From Clostridium sp. 1001271st1 H5 (GTDB taxonomy: Bacteria; Bacillota; Clostridia; Lachnospirales; Lachnospiraceae): 64,000 nt of DNA. The translations under genes were made by a program, and so were the position numbers. Positions 40,926-50,017 of this stretch are shown piece after piece. Positions within the stretch are counted from its first letter, which is position 1, and each line of letters begins with the position of its first letter. The notes beneath the pieces are model-generated. The model saw only the letters and a program-made list of their open reading frames with translations, ran no database searches and was not told where the DNA came from. Where the stretch lies: the NCBI RefSeq assembly GCF_005845215.1, contig NZ_SPHO01000002.1, forward strand, positions 310,001 through 374,000, written 5' to 3'.

Positions 40926-42257
40926 TTACATTGTGCCGGGCAGCCAGGTGGCAAGCTCCGGGAACAGGTAAAGAACGAAGACATATATTAACATTATAAA
41001 GAAATATGGCAAAGAGCCTCTTATTACCTGACCAAGGGTAAAACCATCCGGACTTTCAGGATTGGGATAGTTCTGAGCGATTCCGTGAATTACAAACAGA
41101 TTCATGCCGATTGGAGGCGTTAGGCAGGCCACCTGAGCCATAACTACAAAAAATACTGCAAACCACAGCGGGTCAAACCCAAATGCAATAATAGCCGGGT
41201 AGAGAACGGGCATTGTCAGATAGAGCATGCAGGCAGACTCCATCAAACATCCAAGTACCAGATAAATCCCAATACAGATTAGGAAAAACCCAAATTTCGT
41301 GAGGTTTAGTGAAAGCAACCATTCGGTAACGGAGCGGTTGATACCAGTATTGACCAGAAGATAATTGTATACCTGGGCGCTGACAATGATGAGCATCAGA
41401 ACAGCTGTGGTTTTACCTGCACTAATCATAGAATCACGCAGCATTTTCCATGAAAAAGAACGATTGATAATTGCAAAGAAACAGGCCACAGCCGTTCCCA
41501 CGGCTGCTACCTCCGTCGGAGTGGCAATACCACCGTAGAGACAGCCAAATATGGTAACCATCAGCAGAATCATAGGCAGGATGTCGGGAATTGCCCGCAG
41601 TTTCTCTTTGCCGGTAGCTGCTTCAGGCGCAGGGGTTAGCCCTTTTTTTATAGTGCACCGGATACCAATGTAGAAAATGAATATTAAGGCAAGAAGAAAG
41701 CCGGGCACTACACCTGCCATAAACAGTTTGGTTACGGAGCCATTTGTCAGTGTACCGTAGATAATGAGGGGTATACTGGGAGGGATGAGAAGACCAAGGG
41801 TGCCGCCGGATGCAAGAGAACCAAAAAGCATTTCTGAGTTATACCTGCGCTTTGTCATTTCCGGTATCGATACCGACCCGATTGCCGCAGCTGTAGCTAT
41901 TGCAGATCCGCTTATAGCAGCAAAAAATGCGGTGGCAGCGATATTAGACTGCAGAAGTCCTCCTGGCAGTTTTCCAATGAGTTTGGCCAGGCCGCGGTAA
42001 AATTTTGCGCTGATGTCAGCGCGAAGTACAATCTCGCCCATGAGTACAAAGAGGGGGATTGCCGTCATCGTATAGCTGATTGAGTTGTTCCAGACAATGG
42101 AACCGATAGCTGTCATGGCTGCTGCAGAGGTAGGTTTACCAAAGATAAGAAGTCCGATAACACCTGCCGTACCAAGAGCGAAAGCTACCCACTCACCGAT
42201 GAAGAAAAGAGCGAATAATATGACCATAGTGAGGATAAATGTTACTGCCCAAGACAT
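40926..42257 (-). CDS. TRAP transporter large membrane subunit (DctM)
   Basis: Twelve-span permease of a Na+-coupled TRAP carrier for organic acids. Family segments include FALGTAGVIGLLIFGKPTSA, PLFVLMGEIVLRADIS, GLLIPPSIPLIIYGTLT and TPPIGMNLFVIHGIAQ. At 443 residues it is full length. Its ATG overlaps the small-subunit stop by one base (TAATG), and AAAGGAGG precedes it. With DctQ and DctP it forms a complete three-part importer. Confidence 0.93.
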   Translation of the reverse strand: MSWAVTFILTMVILFALFFIGEWVAFALGTAGVIGLLIFGKPTSAAAMTAIGSIVWNNSISYTMTAIPLFVLMGEIVLRADISAKFYRGLAKLIGKLPGGLLQSNIAATAFFAAISGSAIATAAAIGSVSIPEMTKRRYNSEMLFGSLASGGTLGLLIPPSIPLIIYGTLTNGSVTKLFMAGVVPGFLLALIFIFYIGIRCTIKKGLTPAPEAATGKEKLRAIPDILPMILLMVTIFGCLYGGIATPTEVAAVGTAVACFFAIINRSFSWKMLRDSMISAGKTTAVLMLIIVSAQVYNYLLVNTGINRSVTEWLLSLNLTKFGFFLICIGIYLVLGCLMESACMLYLTMPVLYPAIIAFGFDPLWFAVFFVVMAQVACLTPPIGMNLFVIHGIAQNYPNPESPDGFTLGQVIRGSLPYFFIMLIYVFVLYLFPELATWLPGTM

Positions 42258-42835
42258 TATTTTTTATCCTCCTTTACTATGCTTAATTGCTCGATTATCT
42301 CTTTTTCTGTTGCAGACTTCTCTTCCTTCAGCAAAATCTTTCCGGTCGTTTTCAAAAAGTCCCGTCCGGTGAGAACGGTCAGACACAGGAATAGAATTAA
42401 ACTCCCAAGAGGTATAAACAGTTGCGGAATCCACAGCGGTGTCTTAATGAAGCTTACAGAACGTGCACTGTTGACAAGAGATTTGTACATATAGTCAAAG
42501 GTGTACTTGAATAGAATTACGGTATAACACAGCACTACCAAATCAATGAAAATATCCAGGAAACATCTGAGTTTTAGAGGGAATCTGTTATATAGGATAT
42601 CGATACGGACGATTGCGCCCTCCTGAAGGGCATAGGCTGAAGCAAGGAAAAAGCCGCCTGCCATAAGATAGCCGGAAATCTCATCCGAAACCATGGTAGA
42701 GCTGTTGAAAAATGTACGAAGCACCACTTCTGTGAATACCAGCAGAAACATCAGTACCAGCATGAATCCGCCGATATAGGCGCCGGCGTATGTTATTTTA
42801 CGAACAAGCTTTTCATAGGAGTACCAAAGTTGCAT
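42257..42835 (-). CDS. TRAP transporter small membrane subunit (DctQ)
   Basis: Four-span partner of DctM. Hydrophobic segments are visible near residues 15–37, 50–70, 90–115 and 135–160; VFTEVVLRTFFNSSTMVSDEISGYLMAGG is the conserved first part of the family, quoted here by its key residues E-V-V-L-R and W/S-E-I. AAGGAGTG precedes the ATG. At 192 residues the length is normal. Confidence 0.88.
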   Translation of the reverse strand: MQLWYSYEKLVRKITYAGAYIGGFMLVLMFLLVFTEVVLRTFFNSSTMVSDEISGYLMAGGFFLASAYALQEGAIVRIDILYNRFPLKLRCFLDIFIDLVVLCYTVILFKYTFDYMYKSLVNSARSVSFIKTPLWIPQLFIPLGSLILFLCLTVLTGRDFLKTTGKILLKEEKSATEKEIIEQLSIVKEDKK

Positions 42836-42879
42836 TTTAAAATCACTCCTTTCGATAGTTGCAGGAGTTGTGAAGCCTG

Positions 42880-43974
42880 CTAGTTTGTATTGACTTTATT
42901 GATGGCCTCCAGGGCGGCTTCAAGCGCTAATTTTACATCGCCGCTGATAGAAGTTTTATAGGATTCAATGACAGCCGCTGCGGCTTGTTTACTTTTCTGC
43001 ATTTCTTCTTCCGTAGGCTTAATCATCAGCACATCGCCTTCTTTCTCGGCACGTTCAAGATATTCGGCATCTACCTTCGGCATTATTTCACGGCAGCGGG
43101 TTTCCAGGTCGGTAAAGCATTCCATCATGGTTGCCCGCAGGTCCTCGGGAAGGGAGTTAAGGGCATCCTCGCTGGCTAAAATGTACTGAATGCCAGGCCC
43201 GTAGTTTGCCAAATAACACCAGTCCAGAGGTTCATGGAGATGGGAGTCAACTATGCCCATGGCGGAGGTAATAAGAGTGTCAAATATTCCGCGGTTAAGC
43301 GCATCCGGTACTTCTGCCCAGGTAAGAGCAATGGGAGTTCCTTTGAACTGCAGTACAAAATCGCTCTGGGTGCTGGCAAGTGTCCTTACTTTATGGCCTG
43401 CAAGGTCCTCAAACCCGCTCATTGGCGTACCTGTTCCCCAGATATACTGGCCGGGATACATAAAGAAACCCACCTCGGTAACACCGTATGTTTCGTGGAG
43501 ATATTTGCCCATATACGGGCGTATAGCAGTGTCGCAGGCAATTGCCTCATCCAAATTGGTTACAAGATAGGGCAGCATGGGAATTTCTGTAAACTCACAC
43601 TGGCCGCCCGCATAGCCGCCGTTGATGCTGCACAACTGTACGCCTCCGTCAGCCATGACCTGGATAATTTCATTGCCGGAGAAGGGAAGTTCGCCCTGGC
43701 TCTGGACCGTTATTTTGACGCGGCCACCGGTTTTTTCAAGAACATCTTCAGCCCATACCTTTTCCAGCTTTGGTATAGTAGACTCGCTGGTCATGTAATC
43801 AAACATAATCCATTCATAAATCTGACCATCATCAGTAGTTTTCGCTTCGTCTGTTTTTTCTTCGCTCTGCTTTTCGCTGGTCTTTGTGTTGGCGCCGCCT
43901 GAGCTGGAGCAACCGGCTAGGGCTAATATCACTAACAATAGAGATGCAGACAGTACAGAATGTCTTATTCGCAT
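42880..43974 (-). CDS. TRAP transporter solute-binding lipoprotein (DctP)
   Basis: Extracellular receptor of the TRAP importer. Residues 1–22 are a lipoprotein signal with lipobox LAGC. A Ser/Lys/Glu linker runs to about residue 50. The binding fold starts at YEWIMFDYM and contains KVRTLASTQSDFVLQFKGTPIALTWAEVPDAL, the region that holds the conserved ligand Arg (VRT) and the small-residue hinge. LEPLDW-like and AEKEG helices follow. At 364 residues it is full length. DctP proteins bind carboxylates through that Arg, so the ligand is probably an organic acid or amino-acid derivative. A 200-base gap precedes it; nothing else was recognised there. Confidence 0.9.
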   Translation of the reverse strand: MRIRHSVLSASLLLVILALAGCSSSGGANTKTSEKQSEEKTDEAKTTDDGQIYEWIMFDYMTSESTIPKLEKVWAEDVLEKTGGRVKITVQSQGELPFSGNEIIQVMADGGVQLCSINGGYAGGQCEFTEIPMLPYLVTNLDEAIACDTAIRPYMGKYLHETYGVTEVGFFMYPGQYIWGTGTPMSGFEDLAGHKVRTLASTQSDFVLQFKGTPIALTWAEVPDALNRGIFDTLITSAMGIVDSHLHEPLDWCYLANYGPGIQYILASEDALNSLPEDLRATMMECFTDLETRCREIMPKVDAEYLERAEKEGDVLMIKPTEEEMQKSKQAAAAVIESYKTSISGDVKLALEAALEAINKVNTN

Positions 43975-44174
43975 TTTTTAACCTCCTTATCATAATCATA
44001 CATTTTGGGTTTGTTTTTAATACAATACAGAATTTATATCCAAGTGCGTGAAGCAGAGAATCCATTAAGGGATAAAATTGTTATATGTCCCTGCTGTTAT
44101 GGTTGTATCTCTGCTTCACTATACACAAATTACTGTATGCAGCTTTCAAAACAAATTTTGCTTATTTTGGTATA

Positions 44175-44657
44175 TTAAATGTCAGTATTTGCATTGTTCC
44201 TCTTCAGTATCTCAACCGTGCCGTTCCCTCCATCTACGCGGATATAGTCTCCCGTCTTGATTATGGTGAGGGGATTTATGTTTGTAAAATCGCATACGCA
44301 AGGTGTTTCAGTACTGGTAACTGCACCGCCTATGCGGCTGTCCATGTGCAGCACCACCCATGCGGCTGGAGCAAAACCGGACAACTTAGCAGATTTGAAA
44401 TGTGCTGAAAATCCGTTTGAACCTTTACCCCCGGGAAGCACCAGAATACAATCCTTGATGCATATGCCTGCATGGGGATTACCTGGCTCATAAATAACAC
44501 CATCCTTATCTCCGATACCACCGCTGTTACCTGATATGCCTTTGGGACAGACGATAGCAGTTCCTTGGGCAACACCTGGAAAAGCTCCACGGCCCTGTAA
44601 AATTGTGTTTTTCGTATATTTCCCCCTTACTTGAGTCAGACATTCCACTTGCCGCAT
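44175..44657 (-). CDS. Aconitase X small (swivel) subunit, DUF126
   Basis: Small subunit of a two-polypeptide aconitase X hydro-lyase. Landmarks are KNTILQGRGAFPGVAQGTAIV, the PKGISGNSGGIGDKDGVI segment and ILVLPGGKGSNGFSAHF, which correspond to the mobile domain and its active-site Ser loop. It overlaps the large-subunit gene by 22 bases. The start is uncertain: the ATG at 44657 has a weak site, while a good TAAGGGGG lies slightly downstream with no standard start codon after it. Known aconitase X enzymes include cis-3-hydroxy-L-proline dehydratase in bacteria and phosphomevalonate dehydratase in archaea. Confidence 0.82.
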   Translation of the reverse strand: MRQVECLTQVRGKYTKNTILQGRGAFPGVAQGTAIVCPKGISGNSGGIGDKDGVIYEPGNPHAGICIKDCILVLPGGKGSNGFSAHFKSAKLSGFAPAAWVVLHMDSRIGGAVTSTETPCVCDFTNINPLTIIKTGDYIRVDGGNGTVEILKRNNANTDI

Positions 44658-45913
44658 AAAGCAGAATTAATACAATCGTCAATGGTTCCATAAAATATCT
44701 TTGCTTTTGTCTGGTTCCGCAGATTATGTGCCTGTTTAGCGCTGTTGACAAGGATAGATTTAGCATGACCATGGCTTTGAGCTCGCATAACCAGGGGACA
44801 AGTGCTGTTAAGAAGATGACCGCCACTGCGCTCAATGAATTCCTGATAACCATTTAGTTTTGCCAGAGCTTGAACTGAGTAGTCTGTCCATATCCAGAGC
44901 TCGAGATTTTCGGATATTTTTTTCCCATTCAAACGATTTGCGATATAAGCTACTTCTTCCAGGCTCAGATGGGGGCAGCCAATTGTGACTAAGTCAATGG
45001 AACTGCCATTGTCATCACACAGCATCTTTACCGATTGGTCGAATTCTTCCTGTGTAAGATTCACGGAAATCACTGGTTTATGCCCGCCTAAGGCGTCTTC
45101 CTGGTTTCTGGCTTCTGGAGTCAGCCCGTCAATATGGCAAATCTCTGCTGGACTGGGAACGGCGAGAGAGGCAAAGCATTGCTTTAGTTTAGTCATATTT
45201 GGCCTGTGGTAGTTTCCTGTGAGGAAAGGGCGGCCGCCAGGAGAAAGAAGGCGTCCCACTGTGTAGCCAATTACGTCCCAGTCAAAGGTGGTTTCGGACG
45301 GACAGCTTATATTAAATATATCGGTGGCATAACGCATTTCTTTGCAATGCATACCCCACAACGGAGTATATCCGGTTATAGCTGCACAGATTGCGGTTTC
45401 CACACCGTCACTGTTTCCATATGCCCCCATGATAGAGTTGCTGACAACGGCATTACTGGATTCATTGGTCACAAAATGTTCGCCGTGCAGCGGTAACCAT
45501 CCACTGTAATAGGGAGTACATGTGTTGACTGTAGTTACGCCATATTTCCTCATATATGCAAGAATCCAGTTGTTTAATTCAAATTTGTCATGGGGCATAT
45601 GAGTTACAACGTTATCGAAAAGATCAAAGGGCACGGAATCACTGATAGTAATGCAATCATGGCAGAATTGTTCTATTGGCAGTGTCTTATCGCTGTTCAA
45701 GATAAAACGGCTGAAATCTGATAGATAACTATCCTTGGTAAGATTTGGCTGCCAATGTTGGGCGCCAATACAGATTGTTGCTCGTTCTACCTTGCAGAGT
45801 TCCTCTGCACCAAGGACTTTGGCATAGTTTACAATCATCTCCATAGCCTTTTGTTTAAATTCGCCTTGTCTGCCATCTAGTATTTCTTGTTCTTGTTTTT
45901 TTAATTTTACCAT
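44636..45913 (-). CDS. Aconitase X large (catalytic) subunit, DUF521
   Basis: Catalytic subunit of a dehydratase. Cysteines typical of the family's iron site are visible in NTCTPYY (Cys132), IGCPHLSLEE and NSTCPL. The segment that usually reads close to NSVLGARTNREG is here NSIMGAYGNSDG (159–170), so the expected Arg–Thr pair is missing. This may mean a changed substrate. At 425 residues the length matches two-subunit forms. The ATG at 45913 follows AAGGAT. Bacterial relatives dehydrate cis-3-hydroxy-L-proline to a pyrroline carboxylate, which an ornithine-cyclodeaminase-family reductase then converts to proline; the gene upstream encodes exactly such a reductase fold. Confidence 0.82.
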   Translation of the reverse strand: MVKLKKQEQEILDGRQGEFKQKAMEMIVNYAKVLGAEELCKVERATICIGAQHWQPNLTKDSYLSDFSRFILNSDKTLPIEQFCHDCITISDSVPFDLFDNVVTHMPHDKFELNNWILAYMRKYGVTTVNTCTPYYSGWLPLHGEHFVTNESSNAVVSNSIMGAYGNSDGVETAICAAITGYTPLWGMHCKEMRYATDIFNISCPSETTFDWDVIGYTVGRLLSPGGRPFLTGNYHRPNMTKLKQCFASLAVPSPAEICHIDGLTPEARNQEDALGGHKPVISVNLTQEEFDQSVKMLCDDNGSSIDLVTIGCPHLSLEEVAYIANRLNGKKISENLELWIWTDYSVQALAKLNGYQEFIERSGGHLLNSTCPLVMRAQSHGHAKSILVNSAKQAHNLRNQTKAKIFYGTIDDCINSALCGKWNV

Positions 45914-45957
45914 GGCTATTTATCCTTACCATTAGAACTTAAAAACCAGGAGAAATT

Positions 45958-47088
45958 TTATTTTAGCCAATACTGTTTATCCCAGAAAGTCAAAATTTGT
46001 CCTATATTCTCCTTATTGGCACGCTCAAGAATCTTTTTCCCCCAGGCAACATCCTCTACAGCCATACCACTGGTAATGAAGATGATTTTATCATCCGGAT
46101 TTACTCTGGCCGGTGCATTGCCAATTATGACATCTCCTACGCTTTTGATAGTGTCTCCGGATAGCTTGCCCTTATAAACTGCGTCAATAACTGGAGCAGA
46201 AGGGGCCCAGGACAGGATTTCATCGCGGATGCCTTCCCGTGGGTAATCCATTTCGTGAATGAATGCCTGATGCAGTTTCCAGTTATCTGCATAGATACTG
46301 CAATCATTAATCCAGTCTTCATTAATAAACTCGGCAGCTCCGGTCAGGCATAGTAATGCTCCCTTTTTGAGATGATTCGTATTAATGGCCGGCAGTTTTT
46401 CACCTGAAGCTGCAATATGTACGATGTCCATATCTTTTACTGCATCTTCCATAGTGTGTACAATGACTCCTTCAATACCGATTTCTTTTTCTGCATACTG
46501 CAAAAATTTTTCAGAAGCACTCTCAAATACATCATAAATGTAAACCCGTTTTAGTGTCTTGACAGCGGCAGAGATTCCCAAGAGAGCAGTCTTACCTACC
46601 ATACCTGCGCCAATAATACCTAATGTTTCTGCGCCACTGCGCGCCAAGTATTTTGACGCTACGCCAGGAACCGCGCCAGTCCGCATCTGGCTTAACAGAT
46701 TGCCCGACATGAATGCCAAGGGCTTTACATTATCGGGGTCATTGAGGATAACCGAATGGATGGATCTGGGCAGACCTATCTCGCGGTTGGCGATGTTGGA
46801 ACCATACCACTTCTCTCCACATATGTGATAATCCCCTCCCAGATACGCAACCATGGCCATAAAACGACGGTCAGGACCGGCAACTGGCATCCGTGGCCCC
46901 CTTGGTTTTGGCGGAAACCAAATGAGATGCCCATGGTCGTTCTCACTGGGTCCGCCCATAAGGTAGTCGCCCTTTGCAATCAGAGCAAAGGAATCGCTTA
47001 CTGCTTCCAGACACCCGTCCATGTCCATAACACCAGCTTTAATCATATCTGGCTCAGACAGAAACCTTAACCGTACACTTACATCCAT
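45958..47088 (-). CDS. Ornithine cyclodeaminase / mu-crystallin family NAD(P)-dependent oxidoreductase
   Basis: First gene of the minus-strand catabolic operon. The Rossmann motif GIIGAGMVGKTAL is near residue 155–168, followed by YIYDVFESASEKFL. The N-terminal half has FLSEPDMIKAGVMDMDGCL, GPDRRFMAMVAYLGG and KWYGSNIANREIGLPRS. As far as I recall, these features are shared with clostridial proteins auto-named tyramine oxidase subunit B, a subgroup of this family. Characterised members are ornithine cyclodeaminase, alanine dehydrogenase and pyrroline-2-carboxylate reductase. AAAGGAG precedes the ATG. Beside aconitase X, reduction of a cyclic or linear imine is the most likely reaction; the substrate is unknown. 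Confidence 0.82.
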   Translation of the reverse strand: MDVSVRLRFLSEPDMIKAGVMDMDGCLEAVSDSFALIAKGDYLMGGPSENDHGHLIWFPPKPRGPRMPVAGPDRRFMAMVAYLGGDYHICGEKWYGSNIANREIGLPRSIHSVILNDPDNVKPLAFMSGNLLSQMRTGAVPGVASKYLARSGAETLGIIGAGMVGKTALLGISAAVKTLKRVYIYDVFESASEKFLQYAEKEIGIEGVIVHTMEDAVKDMDIVHIAASGEKLPAINTNHLKKGALLCLTGAAEFINEDWINDCSIYADNWKLHQAFIHEMDYPREGIRDEILSWAPSAPVIDAVYKGKLSGDTIKSVGDVIIGNAPARVNPDDKIIFITSGMAVEDVAWGKKILERANKENIGQILTFWDKQYWLK

Positions 47089-47412
47089 AATAACTATCTC
47101 CTTTCTATATATGGGCGGTCCCGGTAATTCTGAGCTTCCCGAACCGCCATTTTTGGGTTCATTTTTAATGTTTACTAATTATTGGTCAGCATATACTATG
47201 AAGCAAATTAATAGGGGGGTGAAAAATGTATAAAATTAGGAAATGGGGAGGAGCTGTATGGTAAAATGAAAAGAAACATTTTGAAGTGTCTGTAACCTAC
47301 TTTTATATTGATTTTATAGCAAATGAACACTATAATCAAATATAAATAATTGAAAGTTATTATAAATATAAATAAATATTTTTTTATATCAGAAAGAAGG
47401 GGGCTGGGTATA
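47089..47412. promoter_or_regulatory. Divergent control region between the minus operon and the LysR gene (324 bases)
   Basis: An AT-rich gap with no convincing gene. It holds the promoter for the LysR gene and must hold the promoter for the minus-strand operon. LysR proteins usually bind such divergent regions at T-N11-A sites; several AT-rich candidates exist but none stands out by eye. Confidence 0.55.
47308..47336 (+). promoter_or_regulatory. Promoter of the LysR gene
   Basis: TTGATT (47308–47313) and a perfect TATAAT (47331–47336) are 17 bases apart, about 77 bases before the ATG. Confidence 0.65.
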
Positions 47413-48381
47413 ATGTTTCGTATATTCCATTATCTTGATGCAGTTTGTAAAGAGCAAAGCTTTTCTAAGGCTGCACAACGGCTTTATATTTCACAGCCTT
47501 CACTTAGCATCACGATTAGAAATTTTGAAAATGAAATCGGTATTCAGCTATTTGACCGCAGCAGCTTTCCTATCCAACTTACGGATGTTGGAGTGGTGTA
47601 TATGGAAGGTGTTCAGAGAATATTAGCAATCGAACATGAACTGGAAGCTTATATTGATGATATTACTGAATTGAAATCAGGCAAACTTATTTTAGGTGCA
47701 GCTCATCTATTTGCAAGCTACCTTATACCAAGGTTTATTGCACAGTTTTCTGAGAAATATCCACAGCTTGAAATTCAATTGAAGGAGGCAGATATGTTCA
47801 CTTTGCAAAACCTTCTTTTAAAGGGGGAAGTGGATATTATTATTGAAAGCGGTGAATTTGATGATGCTTTGTTTAAGGCTGTTCCACTATATAAGGAACA
47901 AACTCTTTTGGCGGTACCTTTAAGCGACCCAATTAATCTGTCTTTGGGGAGTTTTAGGCTAAGCGTTCAGGATGTTTTATCCAATCGACATATAGACGAA
48001 AGCGTGCCTTGCGTATCCTTTGTTGCATTCAGTAAGAGGCGCTTTCTGATATTGGAGAAGGGTCATGACATGCGCAATCGTCTGCTCCAGGCATGTAGGG
48101 AGAATGGTTTTGAACCGCAAATCTGCATGGTTATTAATCAGTTGATGACAGCGTATAATATGGTGGAACAGCAGATGGCTGTTTCATTTGTTTCGGATAC
48201 AATTGTTAAATTGTGCGGTAAGAAGGAGAATGTCGCATTTTATAAGATTCCGCAATCTGTTAGGAATATTAACCTAATTTACAGCAAGAATCGGTATGCT
48301 ACCAAAGCGATGCAGGAATTTATCAACTTTGTGACTACTATCAGTAAGTGTGGGATTGATTCCCTGCTAAAAAAAGAATAA
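47413..48381 (+). CDS. LysR-family transcriptional regulator
   Basis: Likely regulator of the two divergent catabolic operons. Residues 1–60 are the winged helix (AAQRLYISQPSLSITIRNFENEI within it), and residues about 85–300 the periplasmic-binding-like effector domain (KLILGAAHLFASYLIPRFIAQF). The ATG at 47413 is chosen because AAGGGGGC precedes it and the upstream residues do not fit the family. The DNA is AT-rich: 22 of 60 bases are G or C at 47521–47580. Position and direction are classic for LysR control of both flanks. The co-inducer is unknown. Confidence 0.9.
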   Translation: MFRIFHYLDAVCKEQSFSKAAQRLYISQPSLSITIRNFENEIGIQLFDRSSFPIQLTDVGVVYMEGVQRILAIEHELEAYIDDITELKSGKLILGAAHLFASYLIPRFIAQFSEKYPQLEIQLKEADMFTLQNLLLKGEVDIIIESGEFDDALFKAVPLYKEQTLLAVPLSDPINLSLGSFRLSVQDVLSNRHIDESVPCVSFVAFSKRRFLILEKGHDMRNRLLQACRENGFEPQICMVINQLMTAYNMVEQQMAVSFVSDTIVKLCGKKENVAFYKIPQSVRNINLIYSKNRYATKAMQEFINFVTTISKCGIDSLLKKE

Positions 48382-48414
48382 TAGTAACCATTCGATTGAT
48401 AAGACGGATGGAGT

Positions 48415-48471
48415 AAAAGCAACCCTTTGTATAGAATGATGATTCCACCAAATATAGGCGGTTGCTTTTTT
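48415..48471 (+). terminator. Intrinsic terminator after the LysR gene
   Basis: AAAAGCAACC (48415–48424) pairs with GGTTGCTTTT (48460–48469), and the T run continues to 48471. The loop is long at 35 bases, so efficiency is uncertain. It lies before the promoter of the next operon. Confidence 0.5.
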
Positions 48472-48521
48472 GTTGCACTACTATATTTATTTATTTAAAT
48501 ATTATTATTATTTTTATATAT

Positions 48522-48550
48522 TTGACCGTATAGAATGTCGCCTATATAAT
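48522..48550 (+). promoter_or_regulatory. Promoter of the korDABC–sucCD–larA–malic enzyme operon
   Basis: TTGACC (48522–48527) and a perfect TATAAT (48545–48550) are 17 bases apart. The leader to the ferredoxin ATG is about 120 bases. This is among the best promoter matches in the window. Confidence 0.7.
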
Positions 48551-48674
48551 CAAGTTAAAATAACGTACGTATTTTTCAGCACCTATGTAAACCTCTATAG
48601 TGTGACTTATAACATGGCATCTCAGTGAAGTAAATACGATATGGTTGTCAAAAGCGGCAAAAAAGGAGGCCAAG

Positions 48675-48881
48675 ATGACGTGTCATTTTAAGATTTTGTT
48701 AAATGAAAAATGGTGTAAAGATTGTGGGATTTGTGCTGCATATTGCCCAAAGACGGTACTGGTAATAAACGAAATGAAGAAGCTTATTGTTGCGGGAGAG
48801 GAAAAATGTATTGGCTGTGGATTGTGTGAATTTAGGTGTCCGGACATGGCTATTACAGTTGAAAAGAGGGAGGTCAAATAA
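48675..48881 (+). CDS. korD: Ferredoxin-type subunit of 2-oxoacid:ferredoxin oxidoreductase
   Basis: A 68-residue protein with two 4Fe-4S motifs, CKDCGICAAYCP and CIGCGLCEFRCP, which hold the electron-carrying clusters of the delta subunit. The ATG at 48675 follows AAAAGGAGG; an upstream TTG is not favoured. It is the first gene of the plus-strand operon, three bases ahead of the alpha subunit. Confidence 0.92.
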   Translation: MTCHFKILLNEKWCKDCGICAAYCPKTVLVINEMKKLIVAGEEKCIGCGLCEFRCPDMAITVEKREVK

Positions 48882-48883
48882 GA

Positions 48884-50017
48884 ATGGGTAAGAATCAGCT
48901 TCTACAGGGGAATGAGGTATGTGCATTGGCTGCGATAAATAGTGGTGTCAAATTCTCAGCCGGATATCCCATAACACCCTCATCAGAAATCATTGAAGTA
49001 TTGTCGGCTAAGTTACCGGATGCCGGTGGAAAATTTATCCAGATGGAGGATGAACTTGCCAGTATGGGAGCCATTGTCGGCGCTTCCGTTATGGGCGTTA
49101 AATCTATTACAGTAACAAGCGGTCCTGGTTTTGATCTTATGCAGGAAAATCTGGCATTTGCTGCTATGGCAGAGATTCCCTGTGTGGTGGTTGATGTTCA
49201 ACGCAGCGGTCCCAGCACGGGAGGGGCTACTAATCCATCGCAGGGGGACTTGATGCAGGTAAAGTATGGGAGGTCAGCGGATACCTCGGTTATTGCTCTT
49301 TACCCTAATTCAGTGAAAGAAATCTATCAGATGACGATAGAGGCATTTAATATGTCAGAGACATACATGACTCCTGTAGTTCTGCTAATGGATGAGATAA
49401 TCGGACATTTAAGAGAGAGTATCTGTATGGATGACTATTCGGATATTAAGCTCGTCACACGTAAACTTCCGGTATGTGATTCGAAAGATTACCATCCATA
49501 TGCTACAGATGAAACCGGAATTGTAAAATTGATGCCATTTGGAAACAAAGAAGGTTTTCATTATGTAATAAATGGAATGCATCATACGGAAGACGGCATG
49601 CCAAACATCAGCCCGGTTAATACAAGGAAAACAATTTCGCGGATTAATGATAAGATTGACCGCTATGAAAGGGATATCTGGCGCTGGGAAGAAAAGAATG
49701 TAAAGGACGCAGAGATTTTGATTGTTGCATGCGGCGCGGCTTCACGTTCAGCAGCCGAAGCTGCCGATATCGCACGGAAAAAAGGGAAAGGTGTAGGCGT
49801 ATTCAGACCTATAAGCATCTGGCCGTTTCCAATTGAACCATTCAGGATAGCAGCCAAGGGTGTAAAGAAGATAATTGTACCTGAAATGAACCGGGGGCAG
49901 TTGGTTCACATTATAAAAGAAAATACTCCTGAAACCATTGAAGTGGTGTCGATACAGCACTATGACGGTACTGCCATAATGCCTGAACATATTCTTAAAG
50001 CGCTGGAGGAAAACTAA
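48884..50017 (+). CDS. korA: 2-oxoacid:ferredoxin oxidoreductase alpha subunit
   Basis: Subunit that binds CoA-side substrate in the oxidation of a 2-oxoacid to an acyl-CoA, with reduction of ferredoxin. Hallmarks: AINSGVKFSAGYPITPSSEI, FIQMEDELASMGAIVGASVMG, SGPGFDLMQENLAFA and SGPSTGGATNPSQGD, all of the KorA group. At 377 residues it is full length. Its stop directly abuts the beta start. In a KorDABC arrangement followed by SucCD, 2-oxoglutarate is the most likely substrate, though branched or other 2-oxoacids cannot be excluded. Confidence 0.9.
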   Translation: MGKNQLLQGNEVCALAAINSGVKFSAGYPITPSSEIIEVLSAKLPDAGGKFIQMEDELASMGAIVGASVMGVKSITVTSGPGFDLMQENLAFAAMAEIPCVVVDVQRSGPSTGGATNPSQGDLMQVKYGRSADTSVIALYPNSVKEIYQMTIEAFNMSETYMTPVVLLMDEIIGHLRESICMDDYSDIKLVTRKLPVCDSKDYHPYATDETGIVKLMPFGNKEGFHYVINGMHHTEDGMPNISPVNTRKTISRINDKIDRYERDIWRWEEKNVKDAEILIVACGAASRSAAEAADIARKKGKGVGVFRPISIWPFPIEPFRIAAKGVKKIIVPEMNRGQLVHIIKENTPETIEVVSIQHYDGTAIMPEHILKALEEN

